64,000 bases of DNA. It comes from Actinocatenispora sera (GTDB taxonomy: Bacteria; Actinomycetota; Actinomycetes; Mycobacteriales; Micromonosporaceae). The stretch spans positions 4,402,001 to 4,466,000 of the forward strand of contig NZ_AP023354.1 in NCBI RefSeq assembly GCF_018324685.1. Direction: 5' to 3'. How positions within the stretch are numbered: position 1 is the stretch's first letter; each line of letters opens with the position of its first letter. The translations under genes and the position numbers were made by a program. This document shows, piece after piece, positions 13,492-24,652 of this stretch. Under the pieces are notes generated by a model. It made no database searches. It was not told where the DNA came from and saw nothing but the letters and a program-made list of their open reading frames with translations.

Positions 13492-14558
13492 AAACTAGTT
13501 GCCCCGACCCGGGGCTGACCTCCTCGCCGCGCACCCGGACCCTGCGGTGGCTGCGGCGCCTCGCCGTCGCGGCGGTCGCCGCGGCCATCCTTCCGATCTC
13601 CGCCGCCGGCGCGGCCGACGCGTCGGACGCGCCGGCCGGCACTCCGCCGGGCTCGATCGCGGCGGCACCGTACTACTACTTCGACTCGTACAACCGGCCC
13701 GATCCGGTGGACATCATGCGGCGCACCGGGATCCGGTGGTTCACGCTGGCGTTCGTGGTCGCGCCGGACGCGACGACCTGTGCACCGCAGTGGGACGGCG
13801 GCGGCTCCTTCGACCCCGGTTCGGCGCAGAGCAGGGCGATCGCCGCGATCCGCGCCGCGGGCGGGGACGTGATCCCGTCCCTGGGCGGTGGGGGCGTGTA
13901 CAAGCTGGGCCAGGCGTGCGACTCCACCGAGGCCCTGGCCGCCGCGTACCAGCAGGTGGTGGATGCGTACGAGCTCAAGGCGGTGGACCTCGACATCGAA
14001 GGCGCCGAGTTTGCCGACCCGGCGGCGCGGCAGCGCAACGTCGCCGCGCTCAAGCTGCTCCAGGACCGCAACCCCGGCCTGAAGGTGTACCTGACGGTGC
14101 CGGTGTTCGACACCGGGTTCAGCGGCAACGGCATCGCGCTGGTCGACGACGCCAAGGCGGTGAACCTGGACGTGACCGCGTGGGCGGGGATGGCGTTCTG
14201 GTTCGGCAAGGGCGCCATCGACATGGGCGATGCGTCGATCCGGGCGATGAACGGCATGCAGACGGTCGTTCGCGACGTGTACGGGATGAGCGACCGCGAA
14301 GCGTACCGGCACGTCGGGTTGTCGAGCCTCGCCGGCGTCAACGAGGACCCGGGCGAGGTCATCACGCTGCAGGACTTCCGCCAGGTGCTCGGCTATGCCC
14401 ACCGACACCAGATCGGGCGCCTGACGTTCTGGAACGTCAACCGCGACCGGCAGTGCCAGGCGGACGGGTCCGACCTGCCGGACACGTGCAGCGGCGTGCA
14501 ACAGTCGCCGTACGAGTACACCGGGATGGTCGCCCGGTACCGCCAACCGGCGGCGTGA
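13488..14558 (+). CDS. secreted GH18 chitinase-like protein
   Basis: 356 residues. A long basic N-terminus is followed by a hydrophobic signal core (about 23-40) and an Ala-rich cleavage region, so the protein is exported. The mature part is a TIM barrel of the family 18 type. Asp167, Asp169 and Glu171 in AVDLDIEGAE correspond to the D-x-D-x-E catalytic motif, and the preceding VIPSLGGGG strand is also typical. Family 18 enzymes cleave chitin or related amino-sugar glycans; no chitin-binding module is present. The start is TTG 13488, preceded by a strong GGAAGGTGAG. The operator palindrome upstream suggests tight control. Confidence 0.82.
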   Translation: MKTSCPDPGLTSSPRTRTLRWLRRLAVAAVAAAILPISAAGAADASDAPAGTPPGSIAAAPYYYFDSYNRPDPVDIMRRTGIRWFTLAFVVAPDATTCAPQWDGGGSFDPGSAQSRAIAAIRAAGGDVIPSLGGGGVYKLGQACDSTEALAAAYQQVVDAYELKAVDLDIEGAEFADPAARQRNVAALKLLQDRNPGLKVYLTVPVFDTGFSGNGIALVDDAKAVNLDVTAWAGMAFWFGKGAIDMGDASIRAMNGMQTVVRDVYGMSDREAYRHVGLSSLAGVNEDPGEVITLQDFRQVLGYAHRHQIGRLTFWNVNRDRQCQADGSDLPDTCSGVQQSPYEYTGMVARYRQPAA

Positions 14559-14731
14559 GCGGTCGCGACGGTGGTTGCAGCGCCGCGACGCTTCGGCTCC
14601 GGCTGGGTCGGGCGTCGCGGCGGACACCCGATCGGGCGGGACCGATCGGCCCCGTGCACCGGCCGCTCGGTGGGTGGACGGGGCCGGTTCACGCGCGGAG
14701 CATGTGAACCATCGGTAAGGCGGTGGTTGCG

Positions 14732-15028
14732 ATGCGTATGATGCTGCGGTTCGAGGTCGACACCGAGGCGGGCAACGAGCTCCTCCGGTCGGGCGAGATG
14801 CAGAAGGGCATGGAACGGATGCTGGGGATGCTGAAGCCGGAGGCGGCCTACTTCTTTCCGGTCAACGGCTGTCGCGGCGGGTTCCTCGTCTTCGACCTGG
14901 CAGACCCGTCGCAACTGGTGACGCTGACCGAACCGTTGTGGACGATGCTGCACGCTCGCATCGAGGTGACGCCGGCGATGAGCCTCGACGACCTGACGTC
15001 CGGGCTGAGCTCGCTGGCTGCGTCGTAG
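14732..15028 (+). CDS. small conserved hypothetical protein
   Basis: 98 residues (MRMMLRFEVDTEAGNELLRSG...). A ferredoxin-like alpha/beta pattern is plausible: strand MMLRFEVD, helix GEMQKGMERMLGML, strand AAYFFPVNGCRGGFLVFDL, then helix SQLVTLTEPLWTML and strand RIEVTPAM. The central segment PEAAYFFPVNG and the C-terminal MSLDDL recur in similar actinobacterial hypotheticals. There is no signal or membrane helix. GTG 14723 is an alternative start. It is a single gene; function unknown. Confidence 0.65.
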   Translation: MRMMLRFEVDTEAGNELLRSGEMQKGMERMLGMLKPEAAYFFPVNGCRGGFLVFDLADPSQLVTLTEPLWTMLHARIEVTPAMSLDDLTSGLSSLAAS

Positions 15029-15048
15029 CCGGCGCCCGGATCCCGGTC

Positions 15049-15657
15049 TCAGTGCAGGATGCGGTCGGCGAGGCGGGTGGCCTGGTCGGCGTCGAACCCG
15101 CCGGCGATCTGCAGCTCGCCGCCGGTGATCGGCTCGGCGACAACCGGTGCGGCCACCACCTCGTCGCGCACCACGATGGCGAGCTGGTTCCCGGGCGGTG
15201 AGGCGGTCGCGATCCTCCTCGTCAGGTCGGCGAACCGCGTCGTGTCGGCGGACCGCAGCGAGATCTGGATCAGCACGCCGCCGCCGTACGAGTTCGGCGC
15301 CAGCGTCAGGTCGCGCACCGCGCTGAGGCTCATCCCGGAGCCGAGCCGGTAGCAGAGCGTCTTCCCGCTCGTGTCCTTGCCCGGCAGGTCGTCACCCTTG
15401 CAGGGCGCGGGATGCGAGGCACGGACCGGCCGCAGCCCGACGAAGTGGTCGAGCGTGCGCGCCCCGCTGTGGTCGCCGACGCCGATCGGGCCGTCGCCGG
15501 ACGAGCGCCGGGCGAGCACCACGGCCGTGATCGTGCCGCCGACCACCACGACGACACCCAGCACGAGCACCAGGATCAACCAGGCCGGGATGCGGCGTCG
15601 GGCGGTCGGGTCCGGCGGTGTGAAGGCGGGTACGCCGTCCGACTGCTGGGGCTGCAT
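15049..15657 (-). CDS. SecDF P1-head-like membrane protein
   Basis: 202 residues with a Pro/Gln-rich cytoplasmic N-terminus and one membrane helix at about 26-49 (LILVLVLGVVVVVGGTITAVV). An extracellular domain contains two cysteines. Its end (GNQLAIVVRDEVVAAPVVAEP then ITGGELQIAGGFDADQATRLA) matches the P1 head subdomain of SecD. SecD itself has six membrane helices, so this is a stand-alone derivative of unknown role at the outer face of the membrane. It is convergent with the preceding small gene. Confidence 0.78.
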   Translation of the reverse strand: MQPQQSDGVPAFTPPDPTARRRIPAWLILVLVLGVVVVVGGTITAVVLARRSSGDGPIGVGDHSGARTLDHFVGLRPVRASHPAPCKGDDLPGKDTSGKTLCYRLGSGMSLSAVRDLTLAPNSYGGGVLIQISLRSADTTRFADLTRRIATASPPGNQLAIVVRDEVVAAPVVAEPITGGELQIAGGFDADQATRLADRILH

Positions 15658-15685
15658 GCGGCGAGCGTACCGATCGCTGCCAACC

Positions 15686-16138
15686 TCACCGCCCGGACGA
15701 CGGGTCGGCGTGCTGGCCGTGCAGCAGCCCGGTGGACTGACCGACCTCGATCAGGTAGCCGTCCGGATCCCGCAGGTAGCAGCGGATCTCGGCGCCGCGG
15801 TCCAGCGGCGGCGTGACGAAGGTGGCCCCCTTCGCGCTCCACCCGGTGTGGCACGCGTGGATGTCGGCGACTCGCAGGTTCAAAAAGATCGACGTGGTGT
15901 CGCCCGGCTCGTAGTCGACCACCGAGATCCCCGGCTTGTCCGGCGTGGGCGGCCCGCCGGGGTTCATGATGATCCACGAGTTGGACAGCTGGACGATGCA
16001 CGGGTTCTCCGCCATCACCACGGTGCCGCCGAGGATCCGCGAGTAGAAGTCGCGGGAGCGCTCGACGTCGCGCACGGTGAGAAACAGCGAGACGAGCAGT
16101 CCCTCGGCCGGCGCCGGAATCCTGGCGCCGCCGGTCAT
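15686..16138 (-). CDS. VOC family (glyoxalase/bleomycin-resistance fold) protein
   Basis: 150 residues with one paired beta-alpha-beta-beta-beta module set. LFLTVRDVERSRDFYSRILGG begins the fold, and FVTPPLDRGAEIRCYLRDPDGYLIEVGQS ends it with the usual metal-ligand Glu (IEVGQ). Its ATG overlaps the peroxidase stop codon (ATGA), so the two genes are translationally coupled. Members include lyases and dioxygenases; the substrate is unknown, but coupling to a peroxidase suggests oxidative or detoxification chemistry. Confidence 0.85.
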   Translation of the reverse strand: MTGGARIPAPAEGLLVSLFLTVRDVERSRDFYSRILGGTVVMAENPCIVQLSNSWIIMNPGGPPTPDKPGISVVDYEPGDTTSIFLNLRVADIHACHTGWSAKGATFVTPPLDRGAEIRCYLRDPDGYLIEVGQSTGLLHGQHADPSSGR

Positions 16139-17841
16139 GACTCCTCCCGGTCGTCGCCGAGGGTGAGCAGGTCGGTCAGCGCGTACGTCGCGCCCGCCGC
16201 CGGCAGGTTCGGCCGCCAGCCCGGTTCCAGGCTCAGGTAGCTTGCCGGATCGGCGCGCAGCAGGCCGATCAGCACCTCCGCCACGATCCGCCCGCCCACC
16301 GGGCCCAACCGGTCGCCGTCGCCGCGGTGCTGCGCCTCCTTGAGCACGTAGTACCAGAGGGGGGTGTCGTGCGGCCAGTCGTGGCCCCGCTCGTCGGCCG
16401 TCAGCGGCGCGGCGCCGAGCAGCCGGGCGACCGCTTCGCCGCTGGGTAGCCCGGTCGTCTCGCCGCGGATCAGGTCGCGGACCGCGAGCGAGCGGTAGTC
16501 GTCGGTCGCCAGCTCGCCGGTGACCTGCTCGGGCAGGCCGATCAGGCTGGTGGCGAGCCGACCGTCGAGCCGCTTCGCCCGCTGCGCCGGCGGCCGGCCG
16601 GGCAGGTCGAAGACCTGTGCGAAGTCGAGCCGGCGGTCGGCCCGCAGCGGTCCGAAGCCGGTGAGGTCGGGAAACAGCGGTACCGCCGGTCCGTCGGCGA
16701 CGAGCCGGTAGCTGTGCCGGATCTGGCCGTGCCCGTACCGGTAGGCGGCGTCGGCGAACTCCAGCGGGATGTACCCGTGTCCGGGCTCGGGTGCGAACCA
16801 CCGGCCGCCCTCGGCGAGTACCTGCTCGACCAGCTCGGCGCCGACCAGCCGGGGCAGGAAGTCGTGCACCACGATCCACTGGTAGTGCCAGGTCAGCGCG
16901 ACCCGCGCGGCGTCGACCAGGTCGGCCTCGGCGACCCCGGCGGTACGCAGCCGGTCGACGATCCGGTTGTGTGCCCGCAGCAGGGCGACGTGCAGGCTCA
17001 GCGAGAACAGGTGCACGTCGTTGCGTGGGTCGCCGATCAGCGCGACACCCTGCTGGTTGCGGGGCACGTCGTGGCCGTCCGGGCCGAGCAGGAACTTCGC
17101 CGGATCCTCGACGTCGAACAGGAACGGGGAGCCGATCGGACCGTCGGCGTACAGCAGCTCCAGGTTGAGCTTCGGGGCGCGCGCGTTGCGCAGCTGCTCG
17201 GGTCCGGTCGCGCCGCCGATGGGGGAGCGGTCGGCAGTGATGTCGTGCGCGATCAGCTGGCCGAAGAACGGCCAGCCGGCGGCCTGGGTGGCGTCGTCGC
17301 CGGCGGTACCGGCCAGCCGGTCCAGCGCGGCGCCGGCGTCGCAGATGCCGCCGGGGTCGCCGGCCCGCAGCAGCGACTCCGGGTCGCCGGCCAGCGGTTC
17401 GAGCTGCGGGAACATCCGCCCGTACCGGGTCGCGGCGGTCGGCCGGTCCACCGCCCGGACCAGGCTCAGGCAGTGGTCGCGGGCGGGTACCTGGCTGCCG
17501 TGCCGGTGCGGCAGCGCCGCCGTCGGCTGCGGCGGGCCGAGCGTGCCGGCCGTCGACGCGGCCGGGCGGGACGCGTGGCCGGCGCCCGGCATCGCCTCGC
17601 GTACCGACTCCTCGGCGGACTCGACCGCGCCGAGCAGGTTCTGCAGGCCGATCTCGTACCGCTGGGCGTCCGGGTCGAGCCACTCGTCGACCGGGCGGGG
17701 GTCCGGCCGCCCGTCGGGCCCGTCCTCCGCCAGTTCCAGCTCCGCCTCGACGTCGTGCTCCAGCGCGTGCAGGAAGCCGTCGTGCGGCAGGCGGTTTCGT
17801 CGGATGTCCCGCGTGGCGTCGTCGCCGGTAGGGCTGCTCAT
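16135..17841 (-). CDS. animal-type heme peroxidase family protein
   Basis: 568 residues, cytoplasmic (no signal). WPFFGQLIAHDIT near residue 205 is the distal-heme motif, with the His-Asp pair that binds heme and calcium in the myeloperoxidase family. LLRAHNRIVDRL and RYGHGQIRHSYRL follow, the latter holding the proximal His. The long N-terminal part (about 1-120) is polar and probably a flexible or regulatory segment. The start ATG 17841 follows AAAAGGGGACACG; the frame continues upstream without a better start. Bacterial members oxidise halides or organic substrates. It forms an operon with the VOC gene. Confidence 0.85.
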   Translation of the reverse strand: MSSPTGDDATRDIRRNRLPHDGFLHALEHDVEAELELAEDGPDGRPDPRPVDEWLDPDAQRYEIGLQNLLGAVESAEESVREAMPGAGHASRPAASTAGTLGPPQPTAALPHRHGSQVPARDHCLSLVRAVDRPTAATRYGRMFPQLEPLAGDPESLLRAGDPGGICDAGAALDRLAGTAGDDATQAAGWPFFGQLIAHDITADRSPIGGATGPEQLRNARAPKLNLELLYADGPIGSPFLFDVEDPAKFLLGPDGHDVPRNQQGVALIGDPRNDVHLFSLSLHVALLRAHNRIVDRLRTAGVAEADLVDAARVALTWHYQWIVVHDFLPRLVGAELVEQVLAEGGRWFAPEPGHGYIPLEFADAAYRYGHGQIRHSYRLVADGPAVPLFPDLTGFGPLRADRRLDFAQVFDLPGRPPAQRAKRLDGRLATSLIGLPEQVTGELATDDYRSLAVRDLIRGETTGLPSGEAVARLLGAAPLTADERGHDWPHDTPLWYYVLKEAQHRGDGDRLGPVGGRIVAEVLIGLLRADPASYLSLEPGWRPNLPAAGATYALTDLLTLGDDREES

Positions 17842-18032
17842 CGTGTCCCCTTTTCGTCGGTACCGCTGCCAGCTACGACAGCGCGGACCGGCCGGACGTG
17901 ACGGTTTCGCTGTCACAACCCGGCTGGGTGCCCTGTCACACGGGTGGGGCGATCGCCCTCGGGGCGGCTGCGGGGCGGCCGTCGAGCGGACAGCAGCGGG
18001 GTGCACGCCCCGTACGGCGAAGGAGGCAACAG

Positions 18033-18461
18033 ATGCCGGACAGCGAAACCAGTACCGAGCGGAGCGCGGGCGCCTGGCAGTCGGCGCTGACGATGATCCA
18101 GGAGGTCGAGCCGCCGACCATCCCGGCCGGCGCACACGCGATGACGGTGATCGTCGAGTTCCCGGCCGGTGACCCGGGTACCCCGCCGCACCGGCACAAC
18201 GGGCCGTGCTTCGGGTACGTGGTGTCCGGCGAGATGCTGTTCGAACTGGAGGGCGAGGCCCCGCGGGTGGTCCGCGCCGGCGAGGCGTTCTGGGAGCCGG
18301 GCGGCGACGTCATCCACTACCAGAACGGCAACAACCGGGACGACATGCCGGTACGCTACACGGTCACGATGCTGTGCCCGCCCGGGTCGCCGATGCTCAC
18401 CCTGGTCGACGAGGACGAGCTGGCCGCGCGCGCGGACCGCCGGGTGCCGGCGACCGCCTGA
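18033..18461 (+). CDS. cupin domain protein
   Basis: 142 residues. A single conserved beta-barrel with PGTPPHRHNGPCFGYVVSGEMLFELEG gives the first cupin motif (His-x-His and a later Glu), and EPGGDVIHYQNGNN gives the second with its His. Metal-binding small cupins act as dioxygenases, isomerases or binding proteins; the substrate is not evident. It starts at ATG after AAGGAGG. It is divergent from the peroxidase gene with 190 bp between them, so the two operons may share regulation. Confidence 0.85.
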   Translation: MPDSETSTERSAGAWQSALTMIQEVEPPTIPAGAHAMTVIVEFPAGDPGTPPHRHNGPCFGYVVSGEMLFELEGEAPRVVRAGEAFWEPGGDVIHYQNGNNRDDMPVRYTVTMLCPPGSPMLTLVDEDELAARADRRVPATA

Positions 18462-18470
18462 CCCGTACCG

Positions 18471-18505
18471 GCCCCGGGCGTACGCGATCGCGCGGCGCCC
18501 GGGGC
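18471..18505 (+). terminator. hairpin after the cupin gene
   Basis: GCCCCGGGCG (18471-18480) pairs with CGCCCGGGGC (18496-18505) around a 15-nt loop, 10 bp after the cupin stop. It separates cupin transcription from the TMEM175 gene. Confidence 0.6.
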
Positions 18506-18556
18506 GTCACGTGTCACGAGACTGCCGGACGGCACGACCAGGAGGGTGACGACGCG

Positions 18557-19186
18557 GTGAGCACCAACCGGCTGGAGGCGTTCAGCGACGGGGTGATGGC
18601 CATCATCATCACCGTCATGGTGCTGGAGCTGACCGTACCGTCCGGCCACCATCTCGCGGATCTGGTGCACGCCACCGGGATCGGGCTGCTGACCTACCTG
18701 CTGAGCTTCGTCTACGTCGGCATCTACTGGAACAACCACCACCACATGTTCCAGCTGACGAAGCAGATCACCGGCGGTGCGCTGTGGGCCAACCTGGCGA
18801 TGCTGTTCTTCCTGTCGCTGTTCCCGTTCACCACCGCGTGGATGGACGACTCCCGGTTCGCTCCCACCCCGGTCGTGCTGTACGGCGTGGACCTGCTCTG
18901 CGCCGCCGGCGCGTACCTGGTGCTGCAGCGGGTGATCATTCGCATGGAGGGCCCCGGATCGCCGCTGCGCGCGGCGATCGGCGCCGACGTCAAGGGCAAG
19001 GTCTCGGCGGTGCTGTACCTCGCCGGGGTCCTGGCCGCGCTGACCATCGACCGAGACGGTCGGAGCGGGGTCTGGATCGCGCTGTCCTGCTACGTCGCCG
19101 TCGCGGTGCTGTGGATCGTGCCGGACCGCCGGATGGACCGTGCGGTTCACCGGGCGACCCGGGACCAGCCGGGCGAATCGAGGTGA
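18557..19186 (+). CDS. TMEM175 family potassium channel-like protein
   Basis: 209 residues with about six membrane helices. The N-terminal RLEAFSDGVMAIIITVMVLEL carries the F-S-D motif that defines the TMEM175 (DUF1211) selectivity region, and IYWNNHHHMFQL follows as in bacterial members. Bacterial TMEM175 forms tetrameric potassium-permeable channels in the cytoplasmic membrane. The start is GTG 18557 after GGAGGGTGACG; longer versions of the frame overlap the cupin gene and are rejected. It is a single gene. Confidence 0.88.
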   Translation: MSTNRLEAFSDGVMAIIITVMVLELTVPSGHHLADLVHATGIGLLTYLLSFVYVGIYWNNHHHMFQLTKQITGGALWANLAMLFFLSLFPFTTAWMDDSRFAPTPVVLYGVDLLCAAGAYLVLQRVIIRMEGPGSPLRAAIGADVKGKVSAVLYLAGVLAALTIDRDGRSGVWIALSCYVAVAVLWIVPDRRMDRAVHRATRDQPGESR

Positions 19187-19344
19187 AAAGTCTGCCCCCG
19201 GCACCGTTTCTCCCTGCCGACCCGTCCTGACCCGACCGGCCCGGCCGCACCGATCCCGGTACCAAGTGGCGAACACCTCGTGCGGGCCCGCCGGCGACGG
19301 TCGATGATGGAGATCGCGCACGCAGGGGGAAGGGACGTCGCCGC

Positions 19345-20241
19345 ATGCCCGAGATCGAGACGCCCGACGAGGAGCTGTCGGACGCCACGGCGGTGTTCCT
19401 CGCCGTACGACCACGGCTGTTCGGGATCGCCTACCGGATGCTCGGCAGCGCCGCCGACGCGGAGGACCTGGTGCAGGAGGTGTGGCTGCGCTGGCAGCGC
19501 ACCGACCGGTCCACGGTGGAGAACCCGGCGGCCTACCTGGCGACCGCGGTGACCCGCCTTGCGATCAACGCCAGCCGCAGCGCCCGGGCGCGGCACGAGA
19601 CGTACCCGGGGCAGTGGCTGCCGGAGCCGGTGGACACCTCCGCCGATCCGCAGCTGGGCGCCGAGCGCGGTGCCGCGCTGGAGCTTGCGGTGCTGATGCT
19701 GCTGGAGAAGCTGTCCCCGACCGAGCGCGCCGCGTACGTGCTGCGGGAGGCGTTCGACTACCCGTACCGGCAGATCGCCGACATCGTGCAGACCACCGAG
19801 GTGGCCGCCCGGCAGCTGGTCAGCCGGGCCCGCCGCCGGCTCGCCGCGGACCGGCGCAAGCCGGTCGACCGGGCACAGCACGAGCGGATGCTGACCGCGT
19901 TCGTCGGGGCGGCCCGGTCGGGCGACCTGGCGGCGCTGGAGAAGATGCTGAGCGCGGACGTGGTCAGCACCTCCGACGGCGGTGGGCTGGCCCGGGCCAC
20001 CAGGATGCCGGTGGTGGGGGTCGACCGGGTCGCGAAGTACGTGCGGGCGATCGGGCCGCGGTTCTGGCCCGGCACCGAGGTGAGCGTGGTCGAGGCGAAC
20101 GGCCAGCCGGTGGTGCTGGTACGCCACGGCGGCGAACCGGTCGGGCTGGTCGCGCTCGACGTGTCCGCGGACGGCATCGAGCGGCTGATGTGGCAGATCA
20201 ATCCGGAGAAACTGGCCACCTTCCGGGCTGTGAGCGGCTAG
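19345..20241 (+). CDS. sigJ: ECF41-type sigma factor with SnoaL-like C-terminal domain
   Basis: 298 residues. Sigma-2 (about 15-85) contains RLFGIAYRMLGSAADAEDLVQEVWLRW, and sigma-4 (about 125-170) YRQIADIVQTTEVAARQLVSRARRRL. The linker holds WLPEP, and the C-terminal 110 residues are a SnoaL/NTF2-like domain with STSDGGG. Both motifs are hallmarks of group ECF41, in which the fused domain controls core binding in place of a separate anti-sigma factor. ECF41 genes usually sit beside oxidoreductase genes, and here an NADH dehydrogenase-like gene begins 73 bp downstream. Symbol by similarity to mycobacterial SigJ. Confidence 0.88.
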   Translation: MPEIETPDEELSDATAVFLAVRPRLFGIAYRMLGSAADAEDLVQEVWLRWQRTDRSTVENPAAYLATAVTRLAINASRSARARHETYPGQWLPEPVDTSADPQLGAERGAALELAVLMLLEKLSPTERAAYVLREAFDYPYRQIADIVQTTEVAARQLVSRARRRLAADRRKPVDRAQHERMLTAFVGAARSGDLAALEKMLSADVVSTSDGGGLARATRMPVVGVDRVAKYVRAIGPRFWPGTEVSVVEANGQPVVLVRHGGEPVGLVALDVSADGIERLMWQINPEKLATFRAVSG

Positions 20242-20314
20242 ACGCCCCACACTGGTCACGAACGGGCGTGTCACGTTGTCTTAGAGGGTGAACCCATCAG
20301 ATCGGGGGAGCACC

Positions 20315-21631
20315 GTGAAGCGGATCCTCATCGTCGGCGGCGGGTACGCGGGCTTCTACGCGGCGTGGAAGCTGGAGAAGAGGCTGCGGTCCCGTGAGGC
20401 CGCGCTCACCGTCGTCGACCCGCGTCCGTACCTGACCTACCAGCCGTTCCTGCCGGAGGTCGCGGCCGGCTCGATCGAACCGCGGCATGCGGCGGTGTCG
20501 CTGCGCCGGCACCTGCGCCGGACCCGGGTGGTACCGGGCTGGGTGACCAACATCGACCACGAGCACCGCCGGGTGACCGTGCGGCCCGACCTCGGCCCCG
20601 AGTTCGACCTGGAGTACGACGTCATCGTCGTGACGGCCGGCGCGGTCACCCGCAAGTTCCCGGTGCCCGGCGTCGCCAGCGAGGCGATCGGGATGAAGTA
20701 CGTCGAGGAGGCGGTCGCGATCCGGGACCGGCTGATGACCTCGTTCGACCGGGCGGCGTCGCTGCCGGTCGGGCCGGTCCGGAAGCGGCTGCTGACGGTC
20801 ACGTTCGTCGGCGGTGGCTTCTCCGGCGTGGAGGGCTTCGGCGAGACGCTGTCGCTGGCCAACTCGCTGGTCCGCCGGTACCGCCGGTTGCACCGCAGCG
20901 AGCTGCGGTTCCACCTGATCGAGGCGTCCGGCCGGATCCTGCCGGAGGTGGGCGAGGAGCCCAGCCGGTGGGTGGTGCGGTCGCTGACCGACCGCGGCGG
21001 GCAGGTGCACCTGGACACCAAGGTGCTGTCGGCCGTCGACGGCCACGTGGTGCTGTCCACCGGCGAGGAGTACGACTCCGGCCTGATCGTGTGGACCACC
21101 GGCAACGACGCGAACCCGGTGGTGCGCAACCACACCGACCTGCCGATCGGCGAGCGCGGCCAGATCGTGGTCCGTCCGGACCTGCGGGTGGGTACCGACG
21201 CCGAGCCGGTCGCCGACGCCTGGGCCGCCGGCGACGACGCGGCGGTGCCCGACCTCGCCGCCGGGGTTCCCGACGCGTACGTGGTGCAGAACGCGCAGAA
21301 CGCGTTCCGGCAGGGCAAGCTGCTGGCCCGCAACATCGCCGCGAACCTGCACGGCCGAGCGCCGAAGCCGTATGTGCACCACAGCCTCGGCGCGGTCGCC
21401 ACCCTCGGCATCGGCAACGGGATCTTCCAGTGGCACCGGATCGTGGTGAAGGGCTGGCCGGCGTGGCTGATGCACCGCGGGTACCACGTGCTCGCGGTGC
21501 CGACCTGGGAGCGCAAGGTCCGGGTGTTCGCGGGCTGGCTGACCCAGGCGATGTTCGGCCGCGACATCGTCTCGCTGGAGTCGGTCGAGCATCCGCGGGA
21601 GGCGTTCGTCTCGGGCGGCAAGCCGGACTGA
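20315..21631 (+). CDS. ndh: type II NADH dehydrogenase-like FAD oxidoreductase
   Basis: 438 residues. The N-terminal FAD Rossmann motif is ILIVGGGYAGFYAAWKLEK, a second nucleotide motif VTFVGGGFSGVEGFGE lies near 165, and the FAD/phosphate motif DAWAAGDDAAVPDL near 300. The C-terminal part (about 370-420) has amphipathic segments (WPAWLMHRGYHVL, FAGWLTQAMFGRDIV), as in membrane-attached NDH-2 enzymes. These pass electrons from NADH to quinone without proton pumping. Start GTG 20315 has GGGGGAG upstream and is preferred to GTG 20288. Its position after the ECF41 sigma gene suggests it is a target of that sigma factor. Confidence 0.85.
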   Translation: MKRILIVGGGYAGFYAAWKLEKRLRSREAALTVVDPRPYLTYQPFLPEVAAGSIEPRHAAVSLRRHLRRTRVVPGWVTNIDHEHRRVTVRPDLGPEFDLEYDVIVVTAGAVTRKFPVPGVASEAIGMKYVEEAVAIRDRLMTSFDRAASLPVGPVRKRLLTVTFVGGGFSGVEGFGETLSLANSLVRRYRRLHRSELRFHLIEASGRILPEVGEEPSRWVVRSLTDRGGQVHLDTKVLSAVDGHVVLSTGEEYDSGLIVWTTGNDANPVVRNHTDLPIGERGQIVVRPDLRVGTDAEPVADAWAAGDDAAVPDLAAGVPDAYVVQNAQNAFRQGKLLARNIAANLHGRAPKPYVHHSLGAVATLGIGNGIFQWHRIVVKGWPAWLMHRGYHVLAVPTWERKVRVFAGWLTQAMFGRDIVSLESVEHPREAFVSGGKPD

Positions 21632-21637
21632 GCCGAC

Positions 21638-21719
21638 GCGGGGCTCCCGCCGGCGGGGGAGCCCCGCGCCACCCCGGGCGTGAACCGGCCGCCGCACCGA
21701 GGTCGGTGCGGCGGCCGGT
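21638..21719. terminator. two hairpins between convergent ndh and katG
   Basis: First hairpin: GCGGGGCTCCC (21638-21648) with GGGAGCCCCGC (21657-21667). Second hairpin: ACCGGCCGCCGCACCGA (21684-21700) with a perfect 17-base complement at 21703-21719. They can stop transcription from both sides. Confidence 0.8.
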
Positions 21720-21748
21720 GGGCTGCCCCGGTCGGCCGGGACGGTGGC

Positions 21749-24437
<2,689 letters not shown>

Positions 24438-24456
24438 CCTGTGCAGTCTGCCGCAA

Positions 24457-24466
24457 ATTCTGGAAT
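24457..24466. promoter_or_regulatory. candidate FurA operator
   Basis: The inverted repeat ATTC-TG-GAAT lies inside a short AT-rich island (CAAATTCTGGAATCAATCAA), 20 bp upstream of the furA start in otherwise GC-rich DNA. Its position and composition fit the FurA autoregulatory site known in related actinobacteria, but the exact consensus cannot be checked here. Confidence 0.4.
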
Positions 24467-24652
24467 CAATCAAGAACAGCCGCACCGGGAATCCCCGGAT
24501 CCGGGCGCCGGCGCCGGAACGGGCGACCGATCTTGACGGAATGCGCCGGTCTGCCTACGTTCGTTCGCGGACGCCGTCATCGTCGCCGGCGATGCGATTT
24601 CCGCCGGGCCGGGCGACTCCCGGACCGGCCGAGCCGACCGCAGGAGAGTGCC

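Noticed and set aside
13488-14558. Biosynthetic gene cluster around secreted hydrolases and rmlB
   Set aside because: No polyketide, peptide synthetase, terpene or RiPP core gene is seen; the deoxysugar dehydratase and hydrolases are isolated.
15686-17683. A 665-codon minus-strand frame fusing into the VOC protein
   Set aside because: Upstream of 16138 this frame is out of phase with the peroxidase gene and reads as Arg/Pro/Ala-rich noise; the VOC gene starts at the ATGA overlap.
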